Position numbers and translations under genes: made by a program. DNA of 48,542 bases from Coriobacteriia bacterium (GTDB taxonomy: Bacteria > Actinomycetota > Coriobacteriia > Anaerosomatales > PALSA-660): positions 1 through 48,542 of the forward strand of contig JANYAK010000049.1 of the NCBI GenBank assembly GCA_025361335.1. The letters are read 5' to 3'. Below are positions 41,367 through 48,542 of the stretch, one piece after another. Under the pieces are notes generated by a model that made no database searches, was not told the DNA's origin, and was given only the letters and a program-made list of their open reading frames with translations. Each line of letters opens with the position of its first letter. The first letter of the stretch is position 1.

Positions 41367-42200
41367 GTGAGGTACACACGGTTCGAGGCGCTGACGATCG
41401 GGGTGGGCGGCGTGGCCATCCTGGCCACGGTGGGTTTCTACCTCCAGCCGCAACTCGATTGGGTCGAGCTGGTGGGCCAGTTCGCTCTGTTGGGGGTCCT
41501 GGTCAGCGCCGTGCATTGGGGACGCAAGGGCGGACTGGTCGGGGCGCTCGTCGCGACAGTCCTGTACGTTGCCCTTCGATTGCCCGACATCACCGCGACG
41601 GGGCTCGGTACCGACATACTCGAGCTCATCGTGATCCGCGCCAGCGCCTACGGCCTCATCGGCGTCATCGGCGGGGAGATATGCGGCCGCATCAAGTACT
41701 TCTTCGCGCGCGTCGAAGACAGCCTCAGCATCGACGAGAGCGCCAGGGTCTACAACCAGCGATTCGTGGCCCAGCTCCTGTCGAACAGCCTGGCCACGGC
41801 CAACCGCTACGGGACCCTATTCTCGATAGTGGTCGTCGAGCTCTCACCCGCCCTGACATCGGGACTGCGCGCGTCCAAGACGGTCTCTCTCGTGCGCGCG
41901 GTGGCCGACTACATCCGCAACGACGTCCGGCTCATCGACGACGTCGGCCGTCTCGATGACGGCCGATTCGTGATCGTGCTCCCCCATACGCCCAAAGCGG
42001 GCGCCAATGTCGCGGGCGATCGTGTCTGCGCGGGGCTTCGGGACACCTTGGGCGCCAAGGACGAGTCGGTATCGGTCCGCGCGCTGTGCTCCAGCGAGGA
42101 CGCCGAAGCGATCCAGGCCCTGACGGACTCCCTGCTCCCCAAGGCCCCCGCCGCGGACTCGCCTCTTGCCGACCCCTTGACCGCGCCGATCTCCCTGTAG
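41367..42200 (+). CDS. Membrane protein with degenerate GGDEF-like domain
   Basis: This 277-residue protein has about four N-terminal transmembrane segments (8-27, 34-50, 56-72, 85-105) and a C-terminal GGDEF-type domain. ARVYNQRFVAQLL and ANRYGTLFSIVVVELS match diguanylate cyclase subdomains, but the active-site GGDEF is replaced by DDGRF (197-201) in GRLDDGRFVIVLPHT. Catalysis is therefore unlikely; it may bind nucleotide or act as a scaffold. GAGGAGGG precedes the GTG. It lies directly after the pilin gene, and a strong hairpin follows. Confidence 0.75.
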   Translation: MRYTRFEALTIGVGGVAILATVGFYLQPQLDWVELVGQFALLGVLVSAVHWGRKGGLVGALVATVLYVALRLPDITATGLGTDILELIVIRASAYGLIGVIGGEICGRIKYFFARVEDSLSIDESARVYNQRFVAQLLSNSLATANRYGTLFSIVVVELSPALTSGLRASKTVSLVRAVADYIRNDVRLIDDVGRLDDGRFVIVLPHTPKAGANVAGDRVCAGLRDTLGAKDESVSVRALCSSEDAEAIQALTDSLLPKAPAADSPLADPLTAPISL

Positions 42201-42213
42201 CCCTTCGCGTGAA

Positions 42214-42237
42214 GAGGCCCGCCCATGGGCGGGCCTC
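42214..42237. terminator. Bidirectional terminator hairpin
   Basis: GAGGCCCGCCC (42214-42224) pairs with GGGCGGGCCTC (42227-42237) around a tight AT centre. It lies between the convergent GGDEF-like and ACT genes and can serve both strands. Confidence 0.7.
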
Positions 42238-42265
42238 CGCCGTCGCACGCAAGCCGCGATCCAAG

Positions 42266-42703
42266 TCACGCCGCGTCGGGCTCGTAGATCTCCGCCGCGC
42301 GGACGAGGGTGAACCCGCCGAGCTGAAGGGCGTCGGTGGCGGAGTCCGGGTCTTCGACCCTGAATATGTCCACCGCGATCGCTCCCTCGGGGCGCACGTA
42401 GCAGTAGAGGTACTCGACGTTGACGCCCGCCGAGTCCAAACGCTCCAGGATGTCGGCGAGCCCCCCGGGGGTGTCGGGCACGCCCACGGCGATGACCCGC
42501 GTGACCGACACCGCGAACCCCGAACTCTCGAGCACCCGCCGGGCCGCGTGCGGGCGGTCGCAGATGATGCGTGCGACGCCGTACTCGCTGGTATCGGCGA
42601 CGACGAGGGCGTGCATGTTGAAATGGGCGTCGCCCAGCACCCTGCACATCGTGGCCAGACGGCCCGATTCGTTCTCGAGGAACACCGAAAGCTGTTCGAC
42701 CAT
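42266..42703 (-). CDS. Tandem ACT-domain protein (copy 2)
   Basis: This 145-residue protein comprises two ACT domains: MVEQLSVFLENESGRLATMC (1-20) onward, and VGVPDTPGGLADILERL in the second half. It resembles the copy at 24324-24743 in length, order and motif positions (QLSVF-EN-GR; VPGGLA/TPGGLA). Its ATG shares one base with the paaK stop. It probably senses an amino acid or aryl acid linked to the neighbouring ligase; that is inference. Confidence 0.9.
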   Translation of the reverse strand: MVEQLSVFLENESGRLATMCRVLGDAHFNMHALVVADTSEYGVARIICDRPHAARRVLESSGFAVSVTRVIAVGVPDTPGGLADILERLDSAGVNVEYLYCYVRPEGAIAVDIFRVEDPDSATDALQLGGFTLVRAAEIYEPDAA

Positions 42704-44010
42704 CACTGGTTCGCCCCCTCGCTGCGCAGGTCGACGACCCGCTTGGCCTTGCCCTCGCTGCGCTGGATCGACTTGGGCTCGACCAGCTTGACCTTCACGC
42801 TCACCGCCAGCGCCGACGCGATGGCGGCGGAGACGGTCTTCTGAAGGCCCTCGAGGGCGCGGATCTCGTCGAAGCGGATGTCGGGACCGACCTCGACGTG
42901 CACCTCGACCTGGTCCATCGACCGCCGCTTGGTCAGGACCACCTGGTAGTGCGGGGCGACGCCCGGCACCCCCATCAGGACCTGCTCGATCTGGCTCGGG
43001 TAGACGTTGACCCCCCGGATGATCAGCATGTCGTCGGTCCGGCCGGTGACGCGCTCCATGCGCCGCATGGTGCGCCCGCACGCGCACTGTCCGGGGATGA
43101 TGCGGGAGATGTCCCTCGTCCGGTACCGGATCACCGGGATGCCTTCCTTGGTGAGCGTCGTAAACACCACTTCACCCCGTTCGCCCTCGGCCACGGGCTC
43201 GAGCGTGTCGGGATCGATGATCTCAACCAGGAAGTGGTCCTCGAAGATATGAAGACCTGTCTTGTGCAGGCACTCGGCCGCGACGCCTGGGCCCATGACC
43301 TCGGATAGCCCGTAGATGTCGATGGCCGTGATGCCAAGGGCTCCCTCCACCTGCGTCCGCATGGCCTCGCTCCAGGGCTCCGCCCCGAAGACCCCGACGC
43401 GCAGGGGGAGCGAACGCATATCCACGCCGAGTTCCCGGGCGGTCTCGGCGATGAGCAGGGCGTAGCTCGGCGTGCACGCCAAGACGGTCACTCCGAAGTC
43501 CCGCAGGACCTGGACTTGGCGTGCCGTGTTGCCGCCCGAGATCGGCACCGTCATCGCTCCAAGTCGCTCGGACCCGTAGTGGGCACCCAACCCGCCGGTG
43601 AACAGACCGTAGCCGTAGGTCACTTGCACGATGTCGTCGGCTGTGGCCCCCGCGCAGACGAACGTGCGAGCCATCAGGTCCGACCAGCGCTCGATGTCAC
43701 CCCGCGTGTACCCGACGACCGTGATCTGGCCCGTCGTGCCCGACGACGAGTGCACCCGCACGATGTCGTGCAGGGGCGCCGCGAACATCCCGAAGGGATA
43801 GCCGCGCCGCAGGTCGTCCTTCACGGTGAATGGAACGCGGCGAAGGTCGTCGAGCGTCGTCAGCTGGTCAGGCCGGAAGCCAGCCTCGTGAAACGATCGC
43901 CGATAGTGCCCCACGTTCGCATAGACACGCTCCAGGACGGTCCTGAGCCTGGACAACTGCAGTTCCCCCAGCTCGCCCGCCGGCATAGCCTCGTACTGCG
44001 GCTGGAACAC
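42703..44010 (-). CDS. Phenylacetate--CoA ligase family protein (copy 2)
   Basis: This 435-residue adenylate-forming ligase is related to the copy at 18323-19624. Motifs are HSSSGTTGQI (87-96), YGLSEVMGPGV, YRTRD and GRTDDMLIIRGVNVYPSQ. The nucleotide loop reads GTTGQI where copy 1 has GTTGKP. The two copies may activate different acids. The GTG at 44010 has GGAGGGAG upstream; longer reading in this frame gives only Arg/Gly-rich non-conserved sequence. Confidence 0.9.
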   Translation of the reverse strand: MFQPQYEAMPAGELGELQLSRLRTVLERVYANVGHYRRSFHEAGFRPDQLTTLDDLRRVPFTVKDDLRRGYPFGMFAAPLHDIVRVHSSSGTTGQITVVGYTRGDIERWSDLMARTFVCAGATADDIVQVTYGYGLFTGGLGAHYGSERLGAMTVPISGGNTARQVQVLRDFGVTVLACTPSYALLIAETARELGVDMRSLPLRVGVFGAEPWSEAMRTQVEGALGITAIDIYGLSEVMGPGVAAECLHKTGLHIFEDHFLVEIIDPDTLEPVAEGERGEVVFTTLTKEGIPVIRYRTRDISRIIPGQCACGRTMRRMERVTGRTDDMLIIRGVNVYPSQIEQVLMGVPGVAPHYQVVLTKRRSMDQVEVHVEVGPDIRFDEIRALEGLQKTVSAAIASALAVSVKVKLVEPKSIQRSEGKAKRVVDLRSEGANQ

Positions 44011-44072
44011 GGCGCTCCCTCCCCGCTCGGGCCGACCAGCCCCGCGGCGGGCCCGGCCCGCCATCTTCGCGG

Positions 44073-46025
44073 CTACGGCGTGCGGCTGGTGGTGACGCTC
44101 CCCGCGCGCGTGCCGACCCGGACGGTCTCCTCTTTGGGCTTGTATAGTGACAGAAACGTGTCCGTCCGCACCACTTGCCCGTTCTTGGTGACGGTCCGCA
44201 CGACTGTCACCTTCGCGCCGTCCACCCCGCCGTCCTCGACCACGCGGGCGCCGATGGGCAGGGTTGGATCCTTGACCTCGACGATGGGGTGAGGTCGGAT
44301 GTTCTCGAAGGCGCTCGTCGTGTATGCGACGCTGTAGCCCGGGTTCGTTCCGTAGAGGCTGATGGTCACCGTGGAGTTGGTGTACGAGGTCTTTATCAGG
44401 ATCCACGTCGCCGTGTCGTTTCGCCAGCGCAGGTTCGGGCCGCCCCACGTGACCGTGCAGTCACGCCCGGTCGGGTAGTGGCTGATGTAGAACGAGTGGT
44501 TCTTGCGCTCGACGACCGGCAGCCCTGAGAAGAACACCGCATTGAAGAACGTCGTGCCGATCTGGCAGATGCCTCCGCCAAGCTGGGGCACAAGCTTCCC
44601 ATTGACGATCGCGGGGGCTTCCCGGTAACCCTTGGCGGCCGTCCGCTCCCCCACCGTGGCATTGAAGTCGAACGTCCCCCCGGGCGGCACGAGTTTGTCG
44701 TTGAGGGCGTCCGCCAGCGTGTGGACGTTGTTGACCCGGTCCTTGGCGCCGGCTGAATAGGTCGTGGTAAAGGTCGAGATCCGCTCGAGGATCCCCATAT
44801 CGCGAGCCTTCTGCGCGGTCAGGAACGGCTCCACGGTCGTGAGCTTCAACGTCGCTGAGCGTTCTGCGGCGCCGCGCAGCGCCTTCCCGAGATCCGCCGC
44901 CACGCTCACGAAGTCGGGCCCGAGGCCGACCTGTCCACCCGACACCGTCACACGGCCACCCTCGACCACGAACTTCGCCTCGACCGCCGGCCTGCCGATG
45001 GCTCCCAGCAGGGGCAGCAGCGTGGCCGACATCTCGGCCGAGTCAAGACCCGCCTGCAGGACCAGGCGATCGGCCCTTCCACTGCTTGCGGCCTTCGAAC
45101 CGGAGGGAGCACTCGACGTCGTGGCTACCGAGGGGTCGCCGACGGAGGTCGCGCTCACGGAGCGGAACTCCATCCACGCAGCGATGACCGCCGGCGCGAA
45201 CATCCACGACTTGGACTCCCATTTCACGACGGCCGGGCCCGACAGCATGGTGCGCGCGTCCGCGAGCGCCTGCTGCGCGTCGGCGTCGCTGAGCCGAGCC
45301 GGGAGGATCTCGATGGCCGGGCGCACTTCCCCCTTGCCGGCGGCGAATGCCTCGAGCAGATCCCGCGCGACCACCGCGCGTCGGAGCCTCCGCCCGGCCC
45401 GCGACGGGACCAGGCTCGGCTCCAGGCCCTTGATCGTCACGTCCGCATCGACCGGGTCTGTCGCGATCTTGTCATCCATCTCGTCGAACAGGGCGGACAG
45501 CTTCGTCGCGTCGCCCGTCATCACGGCGGGCAGACCCACCCCGGCCACCAGCGCTTGGAGGCGCTGGCCCGCGGACGCCATGAACCCACCTTCACGCCCC
45601 ACCGCGAACGCCCGGTCGGCGCTGCGAGCGGCGTCGACCTTGGCGCCGACCTCGGCGGCTGTGACCTTCCATCTGTCGGCCTCGAACCGCGCCTCCACGG
45701 GCCGCACGAGCCGTGCCGCGACCTCGGTCCGGAGGCGGGACTCCGCCTCGGCGTGGGTGAGCCCGCCGACGGCCACTCCCGAGATGCTGACCCGTGGGTG
45801 CACCCTTCCCGCGGACAGCGCGAGGTCTCCCCCCGCGACCAGGATCACGGCGACAAGGATGGCGACCGGAACGCCTACTGACCACCGGACGCCGAAGGGC
45901 GTCGGGCGGAAAGCGCCGGCCCGCGCGCCGCGACGTCCCCGGGAGCCGCTGCCGCGCCGGTTCGCCGGGGCGTCGGTCCCGCCCGTCCCGGTCTCGCGTG
46001 CCACAGTATCGGTCTCGTCGGTCAT
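44073..46025 (-). CDS. VanW-family cell-wall protein with peptidoglycan-binding and G5 domains
   Basis: This 650-residue membrane-anchored exported protein begins with about 45 Ser/Arg/Gly-rich cytoplasmic residues and one transmembrane helix (VAILVAVILVAGGDLALS). Two PG_binding_4-type repeats, a VanW domain (FDFNATVGERTAAKGYREAPAI starts it; GGGICQIGTTFFNAVF and HYPTGRDCTVTWG are hallmarks) and a C-terminal G5-like segment (VEDGGVDGAKVTVVRTV) follow. Such proteins occur widely in Gram-positives and bind wall polymers; biochemistry is unsettled. The ATG at 46025 is preferred, but an in-frame ATG at 46088 is possible. The promoter at 46206 gives a long leader. Confidence 0.88.
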   Translation of the reverse strand: MTDETDTVARETGTGGTDAPANRRGSGSRGRRGARAGAFRPTPFGVRWSVGVPVAILVAVILVAGGDLALSAGRVHPRVSISGVAVGGLTHAEAESRLRTEVAARLVRPVEARFEADRWKVTAAEVGAKVDAARSADRAFAVGREGGFMASAGQRLQALVAGVGLPAVMTGDATKLSALFDEMDDKIATDPVDADVTIKGLEPSLVPSRAGRRLRRAVVARDLLEAFAAGKGEVRPAIEILPARLSDADAQQALADARTMLSGPAVVKWESKSWMFAPAVIAAWMEFRSVSATSVGDPSVATTSSAPSGSKAASSGRADRLVLQAGLDSAEMSATLLPLLGAIGRPAVEAKFVVEGGRVTVSGGQVGLGPDFVSVAADLGKALRGAAERSATLKLTTVEPFLTAQKARDMGILERISTFTTTYSAGAKDRVNNVHTLADALNDKLVPPGGTFDFNATVGERTAAKGYREAPAIVNGKLVPQLGGGICQIGTTFFNAVFFSGLPVVERKNHSFYISHYPTGRDCTVTWGGPNLRWRNDTATWILIKTSYTNSTVTISLYGTNPGYSVAYTTSAFENIRPHPIVEVKDPTLPIGARVVEDGGVDGAKVTVVRTVTKNGQVVRTDTFLSLYKPKEETVRVGTRAGSVTTSRTP

Positions 46026-46205
46026 CGTTCCACTTTCATCGCATGCGCTCGGCGCCGCCCCGCTCCGTGGGCGGGACCGTCTGTTCATCCAAGAGCACGA
46101 ACCCTGCCATCACCCGCCGCCCGCATCCGCATCTGGACGCTCGGACATCTTCACAGCAGGGACGCTCGGCCGTCGCCGACGCGAGCACGCCGACGCGTTC
46201 GGTGC

Positions 46206-46214
46206 ATTGTAGCA
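46206..46214 (-). promoter_or_regulatory. Extended -10 promoter of the VanW gene
   Basis: On the minus strand TGCTACAAT predicts a start near 46199, giving a leader of about 175 nt to the ATG at 46025. I recognise no riboswitch in that leader. Confidence 0.5.
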
Positions 46215-46283
46215 GGTCAGCGGGGGTGCGCAGCACAACGGCCGGCAACAACGGACTCCGTCGGGTCCGGTCGGAGCAGGCTC

Positions 46284-48542
46284 TCAGGCCCCGCCCGCCC
46301 GGATCGCTCGCTCGACGACCTCCGTGTACTCGTCGAGCAGGGCACGCGCCGACGCCGCGTCCGCGCCCTCGGCGAACACGTGCACGATCGGATCGGCGGG
46401 GTCCGGGAGCATGAGCGCCCAGCCCTGTCCGCGCTCCACCCGGATCCCCTCCGTCATCTCGACCTCGAGTCCGCTGACCGACTCCGCCATCTCGCGCATG
46501 ACCACGCCCTTGCGCTCCGGCGGACAGGAGATCGCCGCCTCCAGAAGGTGGAACTCGGGGAGCCTGGCGACCACCTCATCGAGCCGCCTCCCCGTCTCGC
46601 TCAGCAAGCGGGCGATGGCTCCTGTGGTCATGACGGCGTCGAACGCGGCCAGGAACCCCGGGAAGACGTATCCGCCGGCGCGGTCGCCCGCAAACCCGAC
46701 GTTGTCGCGCAAGGAAGCGAGGGACAGCGCGCGCTTGGAGACACCGCATCGCGTCACCGCCCTGCCGTGCGAGCTCGCGATGGCTTCGACCACCCGCGAG
46801 GCGGCCATCGGCACAGCGACGTCGCCGGGTGAGGCGGGGTTCGAGCACCACAACTCCACGAGCGCGTGGAGCGCCGTGTCCCCGTCAAGGACGATACCGT
46901 TGGGTGAGATGACCGTGACGCGCTCCGCCGCGGGGTCGATGCGCAGACCGAAGTCCGCCCGAAAGACCTCCACCGCGGTGATCGCCTGATCGTTCCCATC
47001 GGCATCCTCGAGGGCTCCTGAGACCGTGCGCTCGGCGTCCAGGAACGGCCGCAGGGAGATCAGGTCGATCCCCCATCCGGCCGCCACCTGCGGAAGCACG
47101 ACGGACGCGACGCCGAAGCCCATCTCCGCGACTACCTTCAGCCGAGGCTCGGCCGGCTGCGGCAGTCGCACGCGGGCGCGTGAATCGGTGACCCCCAGAG
47201 CATCGAGCATGCCGGCGGTGTAGTACTCCAGCGCGCGTGGCGGGTAGATGATCTCGCCCATCTGGTCGAAGAACGAGCGCCGGAACTCCTGGCGAAAGTG
47301 CAGCCTCTCGACGCGCTTCTCGTCGCCAGGGGCCAAGTCGAGCCCCGCCTTGTCGTAGAAATGGATCTCCAAAGTCTGAGGATCGTTCGACGACACGTTC
47401 ACGTGGATCCCGCCAACGCAGCGCGAGTCGCGTGTCGTGAACCTGTTGATCGCGGATGACGCGGCGCGGAGGTCTCGCACGTTGACACCGGCCGAGTTCA
47501 GGCCCGCGACCATGGCCCGCTTCACCATACGCGCCGCCCGGCTCTGGTCCCGGCTGGCCACGACGTGGCTACCCGCCGGCACCGTGGTGGCATACGCCTG
47601 CGACAGTCGCAGGGACAGCTCGGGAGTTATGTCCACGCCCGTCAGCCCGGAGACGCCGTCGGCGCCGAACAAGGCGCGGCCCGCCCGACTTTCCCAGATG
47701 ACGGACGAGGTGACGACGGCGCCCGGCTCGATCCGCTTATACGGGAACACCGCGACGTCGGAGGCGACCGCCGCCCCCTGGCCGACCATGGACTCATCCC
47801 CGATCACGGCGCCGGGCTCGATGGTGGCGCGTGCGCGGATGTCCGCTCGCCGGCAGATGACGCTGCCTCGCACGACTGCTCCGCCGCCTATGAAGGAGTC
47901 GGACCACACGATGGAGTGCTGGATCCTCGCGTTGACGCCGACCAGGCAGGAGTCACCGATGACCGAGTAGTCCTCGATCTCGGCACCGGCGCGCACCTTG
48001 ACGTTGGCGCCGATCACGACGTGATCGCCGATCCGGGCATCGGGGTGCACATCGGCGCCCTCCCCGACCCACACCGACCTCGCAGCCTTGACCCCCGGGA
48101 TGTAGGCTCCGACTCGCCCGTCCAGGATGTCCATGTGCGCTTGCATATAGGTCGCCAGCGATCCGACGTCGGTCCAGTACCGATCCGTCACATAGCCGTA
48201 CAGTGCGTGCCCGCCCTTCATCAGCAACGGGAACAGGTCGGCGGAGAAGTCGAACGCTCCCGACTCTGGGATCAGGTCCATGACCGAGGGCTCGAGAACG
48301 TAGATCCCGGTATTGATCGTGTCCGAGAACACCTCGCCCCACGACGGCTTCTCCAGGAATTTGGTGATCCGTCCGTCCGGCTGCGTGATGACGACGCCAT
48401 ACTCGAGCGGGTTCGGGACACGGACGAGCGTGAGCGTGACAGCGGCCCCGCGCTCCTTGTGGAACGCGATGACCTTCGTGAGATCGATGTCGGTCAACGC
48501 ATCGCCCGAGATCACGAGGAAGGTGCCCGCGAGGGCGTCGCC
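46284..48542 (-). CDS. Sugar nucleotidyltransferase / phosphomannomutase fusion (5' end cut by window)
   Basis: The 753 codons present continue to the last base, so the N-terminus (roughly the first 70-85 residues, with the nucleotide-binding loop) lies outside. Domains in order: a ManC/GlmU-like nucleotidyltransferase (ISGDALTDIDL, EKPSWGEVFSDTINTGIYVL), a left-handed beta-helix of hexapeptide repeats (about 150-270), and an alpha-phosphohexomutase region. In the latter the Ser loop is VSSNDP instead of TASHNP, and the metal loop DGDGDR reads DPAAER. The family is annotated as mannose-1-phosphate guanylyltransferase/phosphomannomutase. The first domain is probably active; the mutase domain probably is not. 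Confidence 0.85.
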   Translation of the reverse strand, partial: GDALAGTFLVISGDALTDIDLTKVIAFHKERGAAVTLTLVRVPNPLEYGVVITQPDGRITKFLEKPSWGEVFSDTINTGIYVLEPSVMDLIPESGAFDFSADLFPLLMKGGHALYGYVTDRYWTDVGSLATYMQAHMDILDGRVGAYIPGVKAARSVWVGEGADVHPDARIGDHVVIGANVKVRAGAEIEDYSVIGDSCLVGVNARIQHSIVWSDSFIGGGAVVRGSVICRRADIRARATIEPGAVIGDESMVGQGAAVASDVAVFPYKRIEPGAVVTSSVIWESRAGRALFGADGVSGLTGVDITPELSLRLSQAYATTVPAGSHVVASRDQSRAARMVKRAMVAGLNSAGVNVRDLRAASSAINRFTTRDSRCVGGIHVNVSSNDPQTLEIHFYDKAGLDLAPGDEKRVERLHFRQEFRRSFFDQMGEIIYPPRALEYYTAGMLDALGVTDSRARVRLPQPAEPRLKVVAEMGFGVASVVLPQVAAGWGIDLISLRPFLDAERTVSGALEDADGNDQAITAVEVFRADFGLRIDPAAERVTVISPNGIVLDGDTALHALVELWCSNPASPGDVAVPMAASRVVEAIASSHGRAVTRCGVSKRALSLASLRDNVGFAGDRAGGYVFPGFLAAFDAVMTTGAIARLLSETGRRLDEVVARLPEFHLLEAAISCPPERKGVVMREMAESVSGLEVEMTEGIRVERGQGWALMLPDPADPIVHVFAEGADAASARALLDEYTEVVERAIRAGGA

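Overview
The window is high-GC, densely packed bacterial DNA with 4-bp stop/start overlaps, many GTG and some TTG starts, and no mobile element, tRNA or rRNA that I can see. The lexA / LysM-protein / nrdR synteny matches mycobacteria (Rv2720-Rv2719c-Rv2718c), and the FHA-protein / FtsR-type MerR pair and an RsiG-like protein are also actinobacterial signatures. SpoVS, LL-diaminopimelate aminotransferase, indolepyruvate:ferredoxin oxidoreductase and an NrdG-like radical SAM enzyme point to an anaerobic, deep-branching Actinomycetota, most likely a Coriobacteriia-type organism. That placement is inference from gene content; no 16S gene is present.

Layout. 1-10546: a perfect 60-bp palindrome at the very edge, a GHKL ATPase, spoVS, a PHP phosphoesterase, miaB, a MEMO/AMMECR1 fusion, miaA, dapF, dapL and hflX on the plus strand, facing lexA. 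10547-13552: a divergent SOS control region with four LexA boxes, then a LysM cell-division-suppressor-like gene, nrdR behind two NrdR-box-like sites, a radical SAM activase, dut and a Nudix hydrolase. 13553-16595: two NCS2 nucleobase permeases. 16596-16950 carries no gene, only terminator hairpins. 16951-18245: three small minus-strand envelope or unknown genes.

18323-27101 reads as one nine-gene minus-strand operon, iorA-iorB-ACT-livK-livH-livM-livG-livF-paaK, coupling amino-acid uptake to oxidation of aryl-pyruvates to aryl-CoA. A second paaK-ACT pair lies at 42266-44010. 27280-29781 holds two divergent secreted coiled-coil proteins with similar N-terminal halves but different C-terminal modules (NlpC/P60 and RlpA-like), separated by a G-rich tract.

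29798-34222 is a minus-strand cluster: rsiG-like, unknown, FHA (garA-like), ftsR-like, PD-(D/E)XK-like, hpt, potassium channel and apt. It mixes cell-cycle or signalling regulators with purine salvage. 34325-39589 is the glycine cleavage operon gcvT-gcvH-gcvPA-gcvPB followed by a LipM-like octanoyltransferase, downstream of a D-Ala-D-Ala carboxypeptidase. 40972-42200 encodes a pilin-like protein and a membrane protein with a degenerate GGDEF domain. The right end holds a VanW/G5 wall protein and a truncated nucleotidyltransferase/phosphomannomutase fusion whose mutase metal loop is degraded.

Many promoters I can pick out use an extended -10 element (TGnTAnnnT), and several put the -10 so close to the start codon that a leaderless mRNA is likely.
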